Shown here piece by piece: positions 42,169-49,383 of a stretch of DNA of 64,000 nucleotides. The notes under the pieces were generated by a model that saw only the letters and a list, made by a program, of their open reading frames with translations, was not told the DNA's origin and ran no database searches. The DNA comes from Lewinellaceae bacterium (GTDB lineage Bacteria > Bacteroidota > Bacteroidia > Chitinophagales > Saprospiraceae). The translations under genes were made by a program, and so were the position numbers. The stretch covers positions 124,001 through 188,000 of the forward strand of contig JADJYW010000002.1 of NCBI GenBank assembly GCA_016719605.1, given 5' to 3'. Each line of letters opens with the position of its first letter. The stretch's first letter is position 1.

Positions 42169-43210
42169 ATGAAAAAAATTCTGATCATTGAAGACAACAC
42201 GGAAGTGCGTGAGAACCCTCCGAAATACTCGCGCTGAGTGGCTACAAACGACGACTGCCGAAAACGGCAAGGTCGGTGTGGAAAAAGCGCTGTCTGATCG
42301 CCCTGATCTGATTTTGTGCGACGTGATGATGCCGGAACTGGACGGATTCGGCGTACTACATATCCTCAGCAAACAAGCCGCGACAGCCGATATCCCGTTT
42401 ATCTTCCTGACCGCTCTGGCCGAAAAAGATGATTTCAGAAAAGGTATGGCACTGGGTGCGGACGACTATATCGTGAAACCGTTCGATGACACAGCCCTGC
42501 TGCAAACCATCGAAACGCGACTAAAAAAAAGCGACCGCCTCCGCCAGGCCTCCGCCAAACAGAATGGCGGCGGGCTGGAGCATTTTATCAACGAAGCCAA
42601 GGCGATGGAGGCTATTCAGCGCCTGTCGGAAAACCGCGAGGTGCGGCATTACCGAAAAAAAGACCCCATTTTTCAGGAGGGGGAAATACCGCGCTGGCTT
42701 TTTGTTGTAGAAAAAGGTAATGTCAAACTGTACAAAAGCAATGACGACGGGCGCGAACTCATCCTGCGCATTGCCGGCCCCGGCGATTTCCTCGGCTACC
42801 TGGCTCTGCTGCGCGACGACCGATACCCGGAAAGTGCCGCCGCTTTGGAGGATGCTACGATCCGCATGATCCCCAAGGACGATTTTTTTGCGCTGGTGTA
42901 CGGAAACCGCGACGTGAATGCCCGGTTTATCAAATTGCTTGCCGGGCATGTGGTGGAGCAGGAGCAGCAACTGATTGAGCTCGCCTACAACTCGGTGCGC
43001 AAACGCGTTGCCACTGCTATCGTACACCTGTTCGACCAAGGGCACCGGGAGATCAGCCTGCTGCGGGAAGACCTCGCCGCGATGGCCGGCACCGCCAAGG
43101 AAACCGTCATCCGAACGCTCACCGACTTCAAATCCGAAGGGTTGATTGATATTCGGGACGGCAGCATACTGGTGGCTAAACCCGATAAACTGCGCGATAT
43201 GCCCAACTGA
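42169..43210 (+). CDS. Response regulator fused to a CRP/FNR-type regulator (N-terminus frameshifted)
   Basis: The native start is MKKILIIEDNTEVREN at 42169. Two single-base losses, near 42214-42222 (before EILALSGY) and 42246-42250 (before TTTAENGKVG), break the first 27 codons, and the rest is open from 42188. The receiver domain has the acidic EDN, the phospho-acceptor Asp in LILCDVMMPELDG and the conserved Lys in YIVKPFD. It is joined to a cyclic-nucleotide-binding domain (RKKDPIFQEGEIPRWLFVV ... PGDFLGYLALL) and an HTH_Crp (LAAMAGTAKETVIRTLTDFK). This would link phosphorelay and effector binding to transcription. The nearby adenylate cyclase suggests cAMP as a ligand, but this is inference. 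The frameshifts may be sequencing errors. Confidence 0.82.
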
Positions 43211-43246
43211 CGCGGTAACGCGTAGGAGCGGCGCATAAAAAAATAA

Positions 43247-43275
43247 TGCGGGCAGACCCTTTTGGCCTGCCCGCA
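43247..43275. terminator. Hairpin TGCGGGCAG / CTGCCCGCA after the receiver-CRP gene
   Basis: A perfect 9-bp stem with an 11-base loop follows the CRP gene by about 40 bases. The T-rich side is on the minus strand (ATTATTTTTT), so it would terminate minus transcription better than plus. The rest of 43211-43455 holds the SET gene promoter. Confidence 0.4.
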
Positions 43276-43387
43276 CAATACAACGAAGGGGCGCTCCCTT
43301 CTGAAACCTCCGGAATTGAGGCTCAACGAATTGGTTTTTGGATTAAAAAGTACTCGGATTATCATCATTTTGGTACCGGTAGCGGTG

Positions 43388-43395
43388 TACTTTTC
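43388..43395 (+). promoter_or_regulatory. Candidate -7 box (TACTTTTC) for the SET gene
   Basis: One mismatch from TAnnTTTG, 60 bases before the ATG at 43456. Confidence 0.4.
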
Positions 43396-43455
43396 GCCAA
43401 AATCGTGCCAAACGGACGAGGATCAGGCAAATCCCGGAAACCGCACCAATCGCTC

Positions 43456-43842
43456 ATGTCACTGCAAAACGCACCGATCTTCTTCGCCCCGTCCGATGTA
43501 CACGGCATGGGGGTATTCGCATCCGAACCGATACCGGAGGGCGCTGTGATCGAGATTTGTCCGGTGCTGTTGTTCCCCAAATCCGAACTGGCGGCGGTGC
43601 GCCAAACCATGCTGGACGACTACTATTTTGACTGGGGCGACGACGACACCTGGTACGCTTTTGCGCTGGGCTACGGCTCGCTGTACAACCACGCATACGA
43701 GCCGAATGCCGACTACGGGATGGACTTTGAAAACAAAACTATTGATATTTATGCCCTGCGCGATATCGCTCCGGGTGAAGAGATTTTTATCAACTACAAC
43801 GGATCTCCGGAAAACCGCGAAAAGGTCTGGTTTGAATCATGA
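43456..43842 (+). CDS. SET domain protein (lysine methyltransferase-like)
   Basis: The 128-residue product is a minimal SET domain: GMGVFASEPIPEGAVIEICP at the start, the pseudoknot motif YGSLYNHAYEPNADY (N-H in place of NHS) and EEIFINYNG at the end. Post-SET cysteines are lacking. Bacterial SET proteins methylate protein lysines, and the target is unknown. Its stop overlaps the xseB start by 4 bases (ATGA), so translation of the two is probably coupled. Confidence 0.85.
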   Translation: MSLQNAPIFFAPSDVHGMGVFASEPIPEGAVIEICPVLLFPKSELAAVRQTMLDDYYFDWGDDDTWYAFALGYGSLYNHAYEPNADYGMDFENKTIDIYALRDIAPGEEIFINYNGSPENREKVWFES

Positions 43843-44033
43843 AACACACGTCGGAACTGCTCACCTACGATTCGGCTCATGCCGAACTGCAACAAATCAT
43901 CACCGAACTGCAAAACGAGGCAATCGGTATTGACGAGCTGGCCGCCCGGATTGAACGGGCGAGCGTGCTGATTTTGTTTTGCCGGGAAAAACTTCGGGAA
44001 GTAGAGGGAAAAGTTCAGGAAATGCTCTTTTGA
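43839..44033 (+). CDS. xseB: Exodeoxyribonuclease VII small subunit
   Basis: The 64-residue protein is the helical XseB subunit: YDSAHAELQQIITELQNEAI, GIDELAARIERASVLI and the C-terminal CREKLREVEGKVQEML. With XseA it forms the exonuclease VII that degrades single-stranded DNA. xseA is not adjacent; instead the gene overlaps a SET-domain gene. Confidence 0.88.
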   Translation: MKHTSELLTYDSAHAELQQIITELQNEAIGIDELAARIERASVLILFCREKLREVEGKVQEMLF

Positions 44034-44105
44034 CAAGCAGCATATCAGACTTTCCAGGTTTTTTTAAACCTACGGTATCCCCATAAATTTCCGCCCCGGC
44101 TTCGC

Positions 44106-44168
44106 CCTGCTTGGTGTTTTCACCAAGCAGCCTCGTGCAGAGCCGCTTGGTGAAAACACCAAGCGGGG
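44106..44168. repeat. Composite palindromic repeat (GCTTGGTG family)
   Basis: Two palindromic units (44109-44130 and 44143-44165) are joined by CCTCGTGCAGAG, the counterpart of the linker at 6500 and 19790. It lies between the convergent xseB and response-regulator genes. Confidence 0.75.
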
Positions 44169-44180
44169 CAGAAATTGAGA

Positions 44181-44269
44181 TTTTTTGACAGGATGAAAAG
44201 GATTTACAGGATTTTCGGCGGCGGAGCCGCCCCATTTATCATGTAAATCCTTTTCATCCTGTCAAAAAA
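44181..44269. repeat. 28-bp perfect inverted repeat (TTTTTTGACAGGATGAAAAG...)
   Basis: Left arm 44181-44208 and right arm 44242-44269 are exact reverse complements; the 33-base centre contains a second small palindrome, GGCGGCGGAGCCGCC. It may terminate both convergent genes. Words of this type (AGGATTTACAGGAT) recur as dispersed repeats in many bacterial genomes. The 44034-44344 interval contains nothing else. Confidence 0.8.
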
Positions 44270-44344
44270 TGGATTCGCCTGTCAACTTCGCAATTATGGT
44301 GCAGACTTATGAGACACCCTCTATTCCCCGGGCCTTGGGGCGGC

Positions 44345-45034
44345 TTATTCCTGCAGGGAAAATTTATAGCCTACTCCGCGGATCGAGTGAAAAAACCGAG
44401 GTTGCTTGGGGTCTTTTTCAAAGTATTTGCGGAACGCAAGGATAAAATTGTCAATGGTGCGGGTGCTGGGGAACACATCGTAGCCCCACACTGCCTGGAG
44501 AATCTGGTTGCGGCTCACCACTTCGTTTTTCCGCTCAACCAGCAGTTTGAGCAGCATCGCTTCTTTTTTAGTCAGGGTAATCACCTCGCCCCGCCAAGTT
44601 GTGGCCTCGTAGGTTTCAAAGTTGACCTTGTTGTTTCCAAACTCGAACAGGTCGGGCGCTTCACCTTTTACCCGTTGGCTTCGGCGTAGCAGGTTGCCAA
44701 CGCGCAGCAGCAATTCTTCCAAATTAAACGGCTTGGTCAGGTAGTCGTCGGCGCCTTTTTTCAGACCCATGATCCGATCCTGCGGCATGTCTTTAGCCGT
44801 GAGCATGAGGATCGGCACCTCGTTGTTGGTCAGCCGTACCTGCTCGGCAATGCTGAAACCATCCACATCGGGCAGCATCACGTCGAGCAGAAGCAAGTCG
44901 AAATGCTGGCCGGCAACCAGTTCGAGTGCTTTTTTGCCGTTGCCGGTCGGCACAACCTCGTAGCCTTCCAGCTCCAGATTGATCTGCAGACCTTCGCGGA
45001 TAGTGGGTTCGTCTTCGACTAACAGGATACGCAT
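44345..45034 (-). CDS. OmpR/PhoB-type response regulator
   Basis: The 229-residue protein has a receiver domain (EDEPTIREGL, phospho-acceptor Asp in LLLDVMLPDVDG, Lys in YLTKPFN) and a winged-helix Trans_reg_C domain (about 130-229) with the typical GYKF end (RGVGYKFSL). No histidine kinase is next to it in the window. The conserved segment TLTKKEAMLLKLLVERKNEV is the start of the DNA-binding domain. Confidence 0.92.
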   Translation of the reverse strand: MRILLVEDEPTIREGLQINLELEGYEVVPTGNGKKALELVAGQHFDLLLLDVMLPDVDGFSIAEQVRLTNNEVPILMLTAKDMPQDRIMGLKKGADDYLTKPFNLEELLLRVGNLLRRSQRVKGEAPDLFEFGNNKVNFETYEATTWRGEVITLTKKEAMLLKLLVERKNEVVSRNQILQAVWGYDVFPSTRTIDNFILAFRKYFEKDPKQPRFFHSIRGVGYKFSLQE

Positions 45035-45040
45035 GTGTGG

Positions 45041-45183
45041 GTTTGAAGGTTGGAAGGTTAGAGGGTTGGAAGGTTAGAGGGTTGGAAGGTTAGAGGGTTT
45101 CTGGTTAGAGGGTTGCCCAAGCCTATCATTAACCAGAAACCCTCTAACCTTCCAACCCTCTAACCTTCCAACCTTCCAACCTC
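45041..45183. repeat. Inverted pair of GGTTGGAAGGTTAGAG tandem repeats
   Basis: The left arm (45041-45116) has repeated GGTTGGAAGGTTAGAG units ending in GGTTTCTGGTTAGAGG. The right arm (45130-45183) is its reverse complement over about 36 bases, with a short unique loop (CCCAAGCCTATCA). It fills nearly the whole gap between two minus-strand genes, and so lies in the leader of the response regulator and directly behind the dehydrogenase gene. Confidence 0.85.
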
Positions 45184-45186
45184 TTT

Positions 45187-46392
45187 TTACATTTCCAGGT
45201 CAATATCTACTTGTTCGTGCCAGGGCAGGCCGTCCTTATTCAGGCGGTCCATGAACGGGTCGGGGTTGAATTCTTCGACATTAAACACGCCTTTTCCGCT
45301 CCATTTTCCTTCGAGGATCATGCGGGCGCCGATCATGGCGGGTACGCCGGTGGTGTAGCTCACGCCCTGGGTGCCGGTTTCCTGGTAGGCGGCCTGGTGC
45401 GAGCAGTTGTTCCAGACATAGTAGGTGCGCTCTTTGCCGTCCTTGATGCCTTTTATGCGGCAGCCGATGCTGGTGTAGCCGGTATAGTTTTCGCCGAGTT
45501 CCTCGGGGGCGGGCAGTACGGCCTTGAGAAACTGTAGCGGCACGATGTCCACACCCTTGTAGCGCACGGGCTGGATGCCTGCCATGCCGATGTTCTGGAT
45601 GACGCGCAGGTGGGTAAGGTATTCCTGGCTGAAGGTCATCCAAAAGCGGGCGCGCCGGAGCGTGGGGAAGTTTTTGACTAAGCTCTCCAGTTCTTCGTGG
45701 TAGATGAGGTAAGAGCGTTTGGGGCCGATTTCCGGGTAATTGATGTCTTTCCAGATTTCGTGCGGTTCGGTTTCCACCCATTGGCCGTTTTCCCAGTATT
45801 TGCCCCGTTGCGTCACTTCGCGGATGTTGATTTCGGGGTTGAAATTGGTAGCGAACGCTTTGCCGTGGCTGCCGGCATTGGCGTCCACGATATCGAGTTC
45901 GTGGATTTCGTCGAAGTAGTGTTTGTTGGCATAAGCCGTGAAAACACTGGTCACGCCGGGGTCGAACCCGCAGCCGAGCAGCGCCAGAATACCCTTTTTC
46001 TTGAACCGTTCCTGATAAGCCCACTGCCAGGAGTACTCAAATTTGGCCACGTCCTTTGGCTCGTAGTTGGCGGTATCCATGTAGTTGACGCCCGTTTCGA
46101 GGCAGGCGTCCATGAGGGGCAAATCCTGATAGGGCAGGGCGACATTGATTACTAAGTCGGGTTGAAACTTGCGGATCAGCGCCACCGTCTGCTCCACGTT
46201 GTCGGCGTCAACTTTGGCAGTCTTGATCTTTTTGCCACCGTAGGCTTTGTAGATGGCATCGGAAATAGCGTCGCACTTTTTTTTGGTGCGGCTGGCCAGC
46301 AGGATATCGCCAAAAACATCGCGGTGCTGGGCACATTTGTAGGCAACCACGCGGCCCACACCGCCGGCGCCAATGATGAGAACTTTAGACAT
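45187..46392 (-). CDS. Carboxynorspermidine synthase / saccharopine dehydrogenase family protein
   Basis: The 401-residue protein starts MSKVLIIGAGGVGRVVAYKC with a Rossmann NAD(P) site and continues with the family motifs INVALPYQDLPLMDACLETG, GCGFDPGVTSVF and the C-terminal GYTSIGCRIKGIKDG. It is closest to carboxynorspermidine dehydrogenases, which reductively condense aspartate semialdehyde with a diamine for polyamine synthesis. The partner decarboxylase is not in the window. The upstream extension to 46536 is made of repeat sequence and is rejected. Confidence 0.87.
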   Translation of the reverse strand: MSKVLIIGAGGVGRVVAYKCAQHRDVFGDILLASRTKKKCDAISDAIYKAYGGKKIKTAKVDADNVEQTVALIRKFQPDLVINVALPYQDLPLMDACLETGVNYMDTANYEPKDVAKFEYSWQWAYQERFKKKGILALLGCGFDPGVTSVFTAYANKHYFDEIHELDIVDANAGSHGKAFATNFNPEINIREVTQRGKYWENGQWVETEPHEIWKDINYPEIGPKRSYLIYHEELESLVKNFPTLRRARFWMTFSQEYLTHLRVIQNIGMAGIQPVRYKGVDIVPLQFLKAVLPAPEELGENYTGYTSIGCRIKGIKDGKERTYYVWNNCSHQAAYQETGTQGVSYTTGVPAMIGARMILEGKWSGKGVFNVEEFNPDPFMDRLNKDGLPWHEQVDIDLEM

Positions 46393-46459
46393 TTTTACAG
46401 TTTTGAGTTTTGAGTGGTGCGTTTTGAGTTGGGAAAACGGCAGGGTACTGTGCAGCGGG

Positions 46460-46467
46460 CAAAAGTA
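46460..46467 (-). promoter_or_regulatory. -7 box (TACTTTTG) for the dehydrogenase gene
   Basis: A consensus match on the minus strand; the leader of about 60 bases consists largely of the GTTTTGAG repeat. Confidence 0.55.
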
Positions 46468-46511
46468 GCGAGAATATCCAGTTGCATTGAAAGGAAATCC
46501 GGCAACCTGAC

Positions 46512-46519
46512 TACTTTCG
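46512..46519 (+). promoter_or_regulatory. -7 box (TACTTTCG) for the arginyltransferase-like gene
   Basis: One mismatch from consensus; transcription would start near 46525, at the first CTCAAAA unit. Confidence 0.45.
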
Positions 46520-46576
46520 CACCACTCAAAACTCAAAACTCAAAACTCAAAACTCAAAACTCAAAACTGATACTGT

Positions 46577-47308
46577 TTGCACGCCAGGTCTCTGCCGGTC
46601 TTTCGGGATATCACGTTCAATCCCAACCCTATCGAGGAATATATCCCGATGGAGCCGCTGCACCCTATGGTATTCGACCGGTTTTGTGAGGACGGGTGGT
46701 GCTATTGGTCCGATTTGATTTTTCGGCGCAACCTCTGGGAATGGCGGGGCGAACCGTGCCGGGTAATCCTGCTGCGAATCCGGCTTGATGGTTTTCAGAT
46801 GAGCAAAAGTCAGCGCAAATGCCTGCGTCGAAACGCCGATTTGCGGATACTGCGCCGCCCGTTGAACATCCTGAAACGGCACGAACAATTGTTTGAACAG
46901 CATGCCGTGCGTTTCCATTACAACCGCCCGGCCTCGATCTACGGGTTTTTCAGCACCTGGAGCCACATCATGCCCAGCCTCGGCGTGGAGTTCGATGTGT
47001 TCCAAAACGACCGGCACGTCGCCAGCAGTTTTTTTCATGTCGGCCACCAGAGTATAGCCGGCAACTACTGCATCCACGACCCGGAGGAAGCCTGGCGCAG
47101 CCTCGGCACCTACACCATGCTACTGGAAATTGAATACGCCCGATACCTCGGAAAAAAATTTTATTACCCGGGCTTTGTCTATGACCTGCCCAGCGAATTC
47201 GACTACAAACTGAACTTCTACAACCTCGAATACTTCGACTGGTGGGGCAACTGGTACCCGCTCGAACGGCTGCCCGTGCGCGATTGGCGCGAAGCCCGTA
47301 CCCTCTAA
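46577..47308 (+). CDS. Arginyl-tRNA--protein transferase-like (ATE_C) protein
   Basis: The protein of up to 243 residues has the GNAT-like C-terminal fold of ATE/Bpt aminoacyl-tRNA-protein transferases: SKSQRKCLRRNADLRI early on, the central FDVFQNDRHVASSFFHVGHQ, and SLGTYTMLLEIEYARYLGKK followed by YYPGFVYD. These enzymes add an amino acid to the N-terminus of proteins and mark them for degradation. The CxxC N-terminal domain of full-length ATE is absent. The TTG at 46577 is the longest start and the ATG at 46650 (MEPLHPMVFDRF) is an alternative. The next gene follows after 39 bases. Confidence 0.75.
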   Translation: MHARSLPVFRDITFNPNPIEEYIPMEPLHPMVFDRFCEDGWCYWSDLIFRRNLWEWRGEPCRVILLRIRLDGFQMSKSQRKCLRRNADLRILRRPLNILKRHEQLFEQHAVRFHYNRPASIYGFFSTWSHIMPSLGVEFDVFQNDRHVASSFFHVGHQSIAGNYCIHDPEEAWRSLGTYTMLLEIEYARYLGKKFYYPGFVYDLPSEFDYKLNFYNLEYFDWWGNWYPLERLPVRDWREARTL

Positions 47309-47347
47309 TCCTCAACCCCGCTCAACCTGCTCAATCTTTTTCTAAAC

Positions 47348-47842
47348 ATGCACACTCCCGCTCTTGCCTCCATGCCCGGCTACGCCCCGGAGTCCCGCGT
47401 CTGGGTTTATACGGCAGGCCGGCCCCTGACGGATACAGAGGCCCAAACCGCCCAGACGGCGCTAAACGATTTTGTGCGCCAGTGGACCGCACATAACCAG
47501 GCCCTCCGGGCTACCGCCGAGGTGTTTCAAAATCAGTTTATTATTTTCATGGTAGACGAAACGCAGGCGGGCGCCAGCGGCTGCTCAATAGACAAGTCCA
47601 CGCACATTCTGGAAGCGCTGGGCCACCAATTCGGGGTGGACCTGTTCGAACGAATGCGTTTTGCCTGGGCAGAAGGGGAGGAACTCCATTTTGCTAATCG
47701 CGACGAATTTGCCGCCTTGGTTCGGGACGCTGTCATAGAGCCGGAAACCCTCGTGGTCAACACGCTGGTACAAACCAAACGCGACTTGCAGGAAAAGTGG
47801 CTGACGCCGTTCGCACAAAGCTGGCACCGCCGGCTCGTATAA
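47348..47842 (+). CDS. Conserved Bacteroidota protein (often labelled ABC transporter ATPase)
   Basis: The 164-residue soluble protein has no Walker motifs, so the common database label is misleading. Its conserved core is FIIFMVDETQAGASGCSIDK followed by STHILEALGHQFGVDLFERM; a charged N-terminal helix precedes it. The function is unknown. It probably shares a transcript with the arginyltransferase-like gene upstream. Confidence 0.75.
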   Translation: MHTPALASMPGYAPESRVWVYTAGRPLTDTEAQTAQTALNDFVRQWTAHNQALRATAEVFQNQFIIFMVDETQAGASGCSIDKSTHILEALGHQFGVDLFERMRFAWAEGEELHFANRDEFAALVRDAVIEPETLVVNTLVQTKRDLQEKWLTPFAQSWHRRLV

Positions 47843-47850
47843 AACTGCCG

Positions 47851-47858
47851 TACATTTG
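47851..47858 (+). promoter_or_regulatory. -7 box (TACATTTG) for the EAD-protease gene
   Basis: A consensus match 56 bases before the ATG at 47914; the leader contains the AATCGAA repeat. Confidence 0.5.
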
Positions 47859-47868
47859 GCGCTACCAT

Positions 47869-47898
47869 TACAATCGAAAAATCGAATCAATCGAAAAA
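47869..47898 (+). repeat. AATCGAAAAATCGAATC leader repeat
   Basis: Three AATCGAA units lie between the promoter and start codon of the EAD-protease gene; the family is also at 30648-30669 and 56975-57298. Confidence 0.65.
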
Positions 47899-47913
47899 AT
47901 AACTACGCTACAT

Positions 47914-48927
47914 ATGCAAAATGCCCAGCTCGTTTACCTGCAAACCATCGAAGGCCTGCTCGAAGACAATGAGGTTGAAAAGGCGCTGAATGCGCTGCTG
48001 GAATTGGATCAACAAACACAGGCGGGTATCCGCCAGGATGTCATCATGCAGTCCGGTAATTTCAAAGAAGCCAACAAGATGTTCCAGCGGGGCATGATCA
48101 GTTTTGAGGAATTTGGCCGAATTTCTGCCCGTACCCGTTACGGATTGCTCGAACTGATGAAAGAAGTGCCGCGCCGGGTGGAGCGCGATGCTAAAATCCG
48201 CAGCCTCGGGGCGTTCCAGTTCGATGTGCCTGACGAGGCACGGCTGGAAAAAATCATCGGCCCGCAAAACAACCTGTTGCGCATCAACTGGCTTGAAAAA
48301 GCCCTGCGCGCCTCCAAGGCTGTTTGCCGGGTCGTGTGCGCCGATGGCGAGCTGGGCACCGGTTTTCTGACCCAGGAGGGCTACCTCTTCACCAATAACC
48401 ACGTCATTCCCTCCGTCGATATCGCCCGCGATGCCCGCGTGGAATTCAACTACGAAGTGGATACCTCCGGCAAAACGAAAAGCCGCAGCACCTACCGGCT
48501 CGACCCTTCCGACTGGATCACCAGCCCGCCGGACCAGTTTGACTTCACCCGTATCCGGGTAGTAGACGATCCGGCCAACCCGCTCAGCCAGTGGGGTGCG
48601 GTGGAGTTTGACCCCAGCGCTATTCCTACAGTAGGGGAACCGGTTACGATCATCCAGCACCCACAAGGCGAGGACAAACACATTGCCCTCAATGCCAATG
48701 ACGTGCTCAGCGTGTGGAATCAACATTTGTACTACACCGCCGATACCGAGCCGGGAAGCAGTGGCGCACCCGTTTTCAACAAGGACTGGAAGGTGGTGGC
48801 CATCCACCACGCCGGCAAAACCGACGCGGAGGGTGGCCTCCAGATCAATGAACGCGGCGACAAACGCGGCGCCAACCGCGGCATCTTGTTCCAGTCCATT
48901 TTCCAGTTTATCGAGTCCGGTAAGTGA
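47914..48927 (+). CDS. Effector-associated domain (EAD) fused to a trypsin-like serine protease
   Basis: Residues 1-83 form an EAD11-type domain (IEGLLEDNEVEKALNALLEL, a SGNFKEANKMFQRGMISFEE segment and a closing LLELMKEV). It resembles the C-terminal domain of the SIR2-like protein at 20486. Residues about 115-337 are a chymotrypsin-fold protease with a plausible triad: His163 in FTNNHVIPS, Asp210 in DQFDFTRIRV and Ser283 in EPGSSGAPVF. No signal peptide is seen, so it is cytoplasmic. In published surveys of EADs such proteases are effectors that dock through the EAD onto STAND NTPases. No NTPase is next to this gene, so its partner would be elsewhere, possibly the nSTAND locus 25 kb away. 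Confidence 0.85.
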   Translation: MQNAQLVYLQTIEGLLEDNEVEKALNALLELDQQTQAGIRQDVIMQSGNFKEANKMFQRGMISFEEFGRISARTRYGLLELMKEVPRRVERDAKIRSLGAFQFDVPDEARLEKIIGPQNNLLRINWLEKALRASKAVCRVVCADGELGTGFLTQEGYLFTNNHVIPSVDIARDARVEFNYEVDTSGKTKSRSTYRLDPSDWITSPPDQFDFTRIRVVDDPANPLSQWGAVEFDPSAIPTVGEPVTIIQHPQGEDKHIALNANDVLSVWNQHLYYTADTEPGSSGAPVFNKDWKVVAIHHAGKTDAEGGLQINERGDKRGANRGILFQSIFQFIESGK

Positions 48928-49017
48928 TTCCCTTCCTGAAAAAACATCATCTGCTGAGGTGTGGAATCATACGACGCTGCTTATACTGGGTTAGACATTG
49001 CCTCTGCATGTACAAAT

Positions 49018-49349
49018 ATGCAAAATGATGCTATTTTTGCACGTTCAATTGTGCAAAATGGAAGGTCTGATACAATACCAATCTGGCGTACGCACTTTCG
49101 AGCACTGCGCCTAACACCGGGAATCTGCGCGAAACGTTTTTTTTCAGTCAAATGCAATGCCGCCACGCTGTTTCTGCTCCAAATCGAGGCGATTTTTTAG
49201 TGGACGAGCACTACACTTTCGAGATTGGCGGCAAGCAAAAGACGCACGAGCAAATTGCCGGAATGCCCAACAGTTTTGTCATTCGGGATGAACAAGAATT
49301 TCCCGTCGGAAAATCGTTGCCGCTGTGGCTGTTTGGATTTTTATATTAG
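49018..49349 (+). pseudogene. Remnant of a DUF4143-type AAA ATPase (C-terminal end)
   Basis: The end of the family is recognisable: NLAYALSSTAPNTGNLRETF from 49080, then GDFLVDEHYTFEIGGKQKT and the terminal PLWLFGFLY before the stop at 49347-49349. Upstream, KMEGLI (about 49053-49070) is in another frame and the rest of the gene, including the P-loop, is missing. It is therefore a truncated and frameshifted relic. The 8-bp inverted repeat TTTTGCAC-n8-GTGCAAAA (49035-49058) lies at its left edge. The 48928-49383 gap holds nothing else. Confidence 0.7.
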
Positions 49350-49383
49350 ACAGCCCAATCACTAAATCTCAGGCAGGCTCCTA

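Larger units (their letters stand above)
46402..46569. repeat. Inverted pair of GTTTTGAGTTTTGAG repeats around a divergent promoter region
   Basis: TTTTGAG units at 46402-46434 face CTCAAAA units at 46525-46568, and the repeats carry the shared word GAGTGGTGCG / CGCACCACTC. The roughly 90 bases between them hold the divergent promoters of the dehydrogenase and arginyltransferase-like genes. Each repeat therefore forms part of a 5' leader. Confidence 0.8.

Noticed and set aside
45041..45183. Possible CRISPR array in the tandem repeat regions (also 6608-6703, 19484-19617, 57198-57298)
   Set aside because: Units are short, directly adjacent and lack unique spacers of constant length; the arms are inverted copies of each other and no cas gene is present.
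47348..47842. ABC transporter ATPase
   Set aside because: The family often carries this name in databases, but no Walker A, Walker B or signature motif is present.
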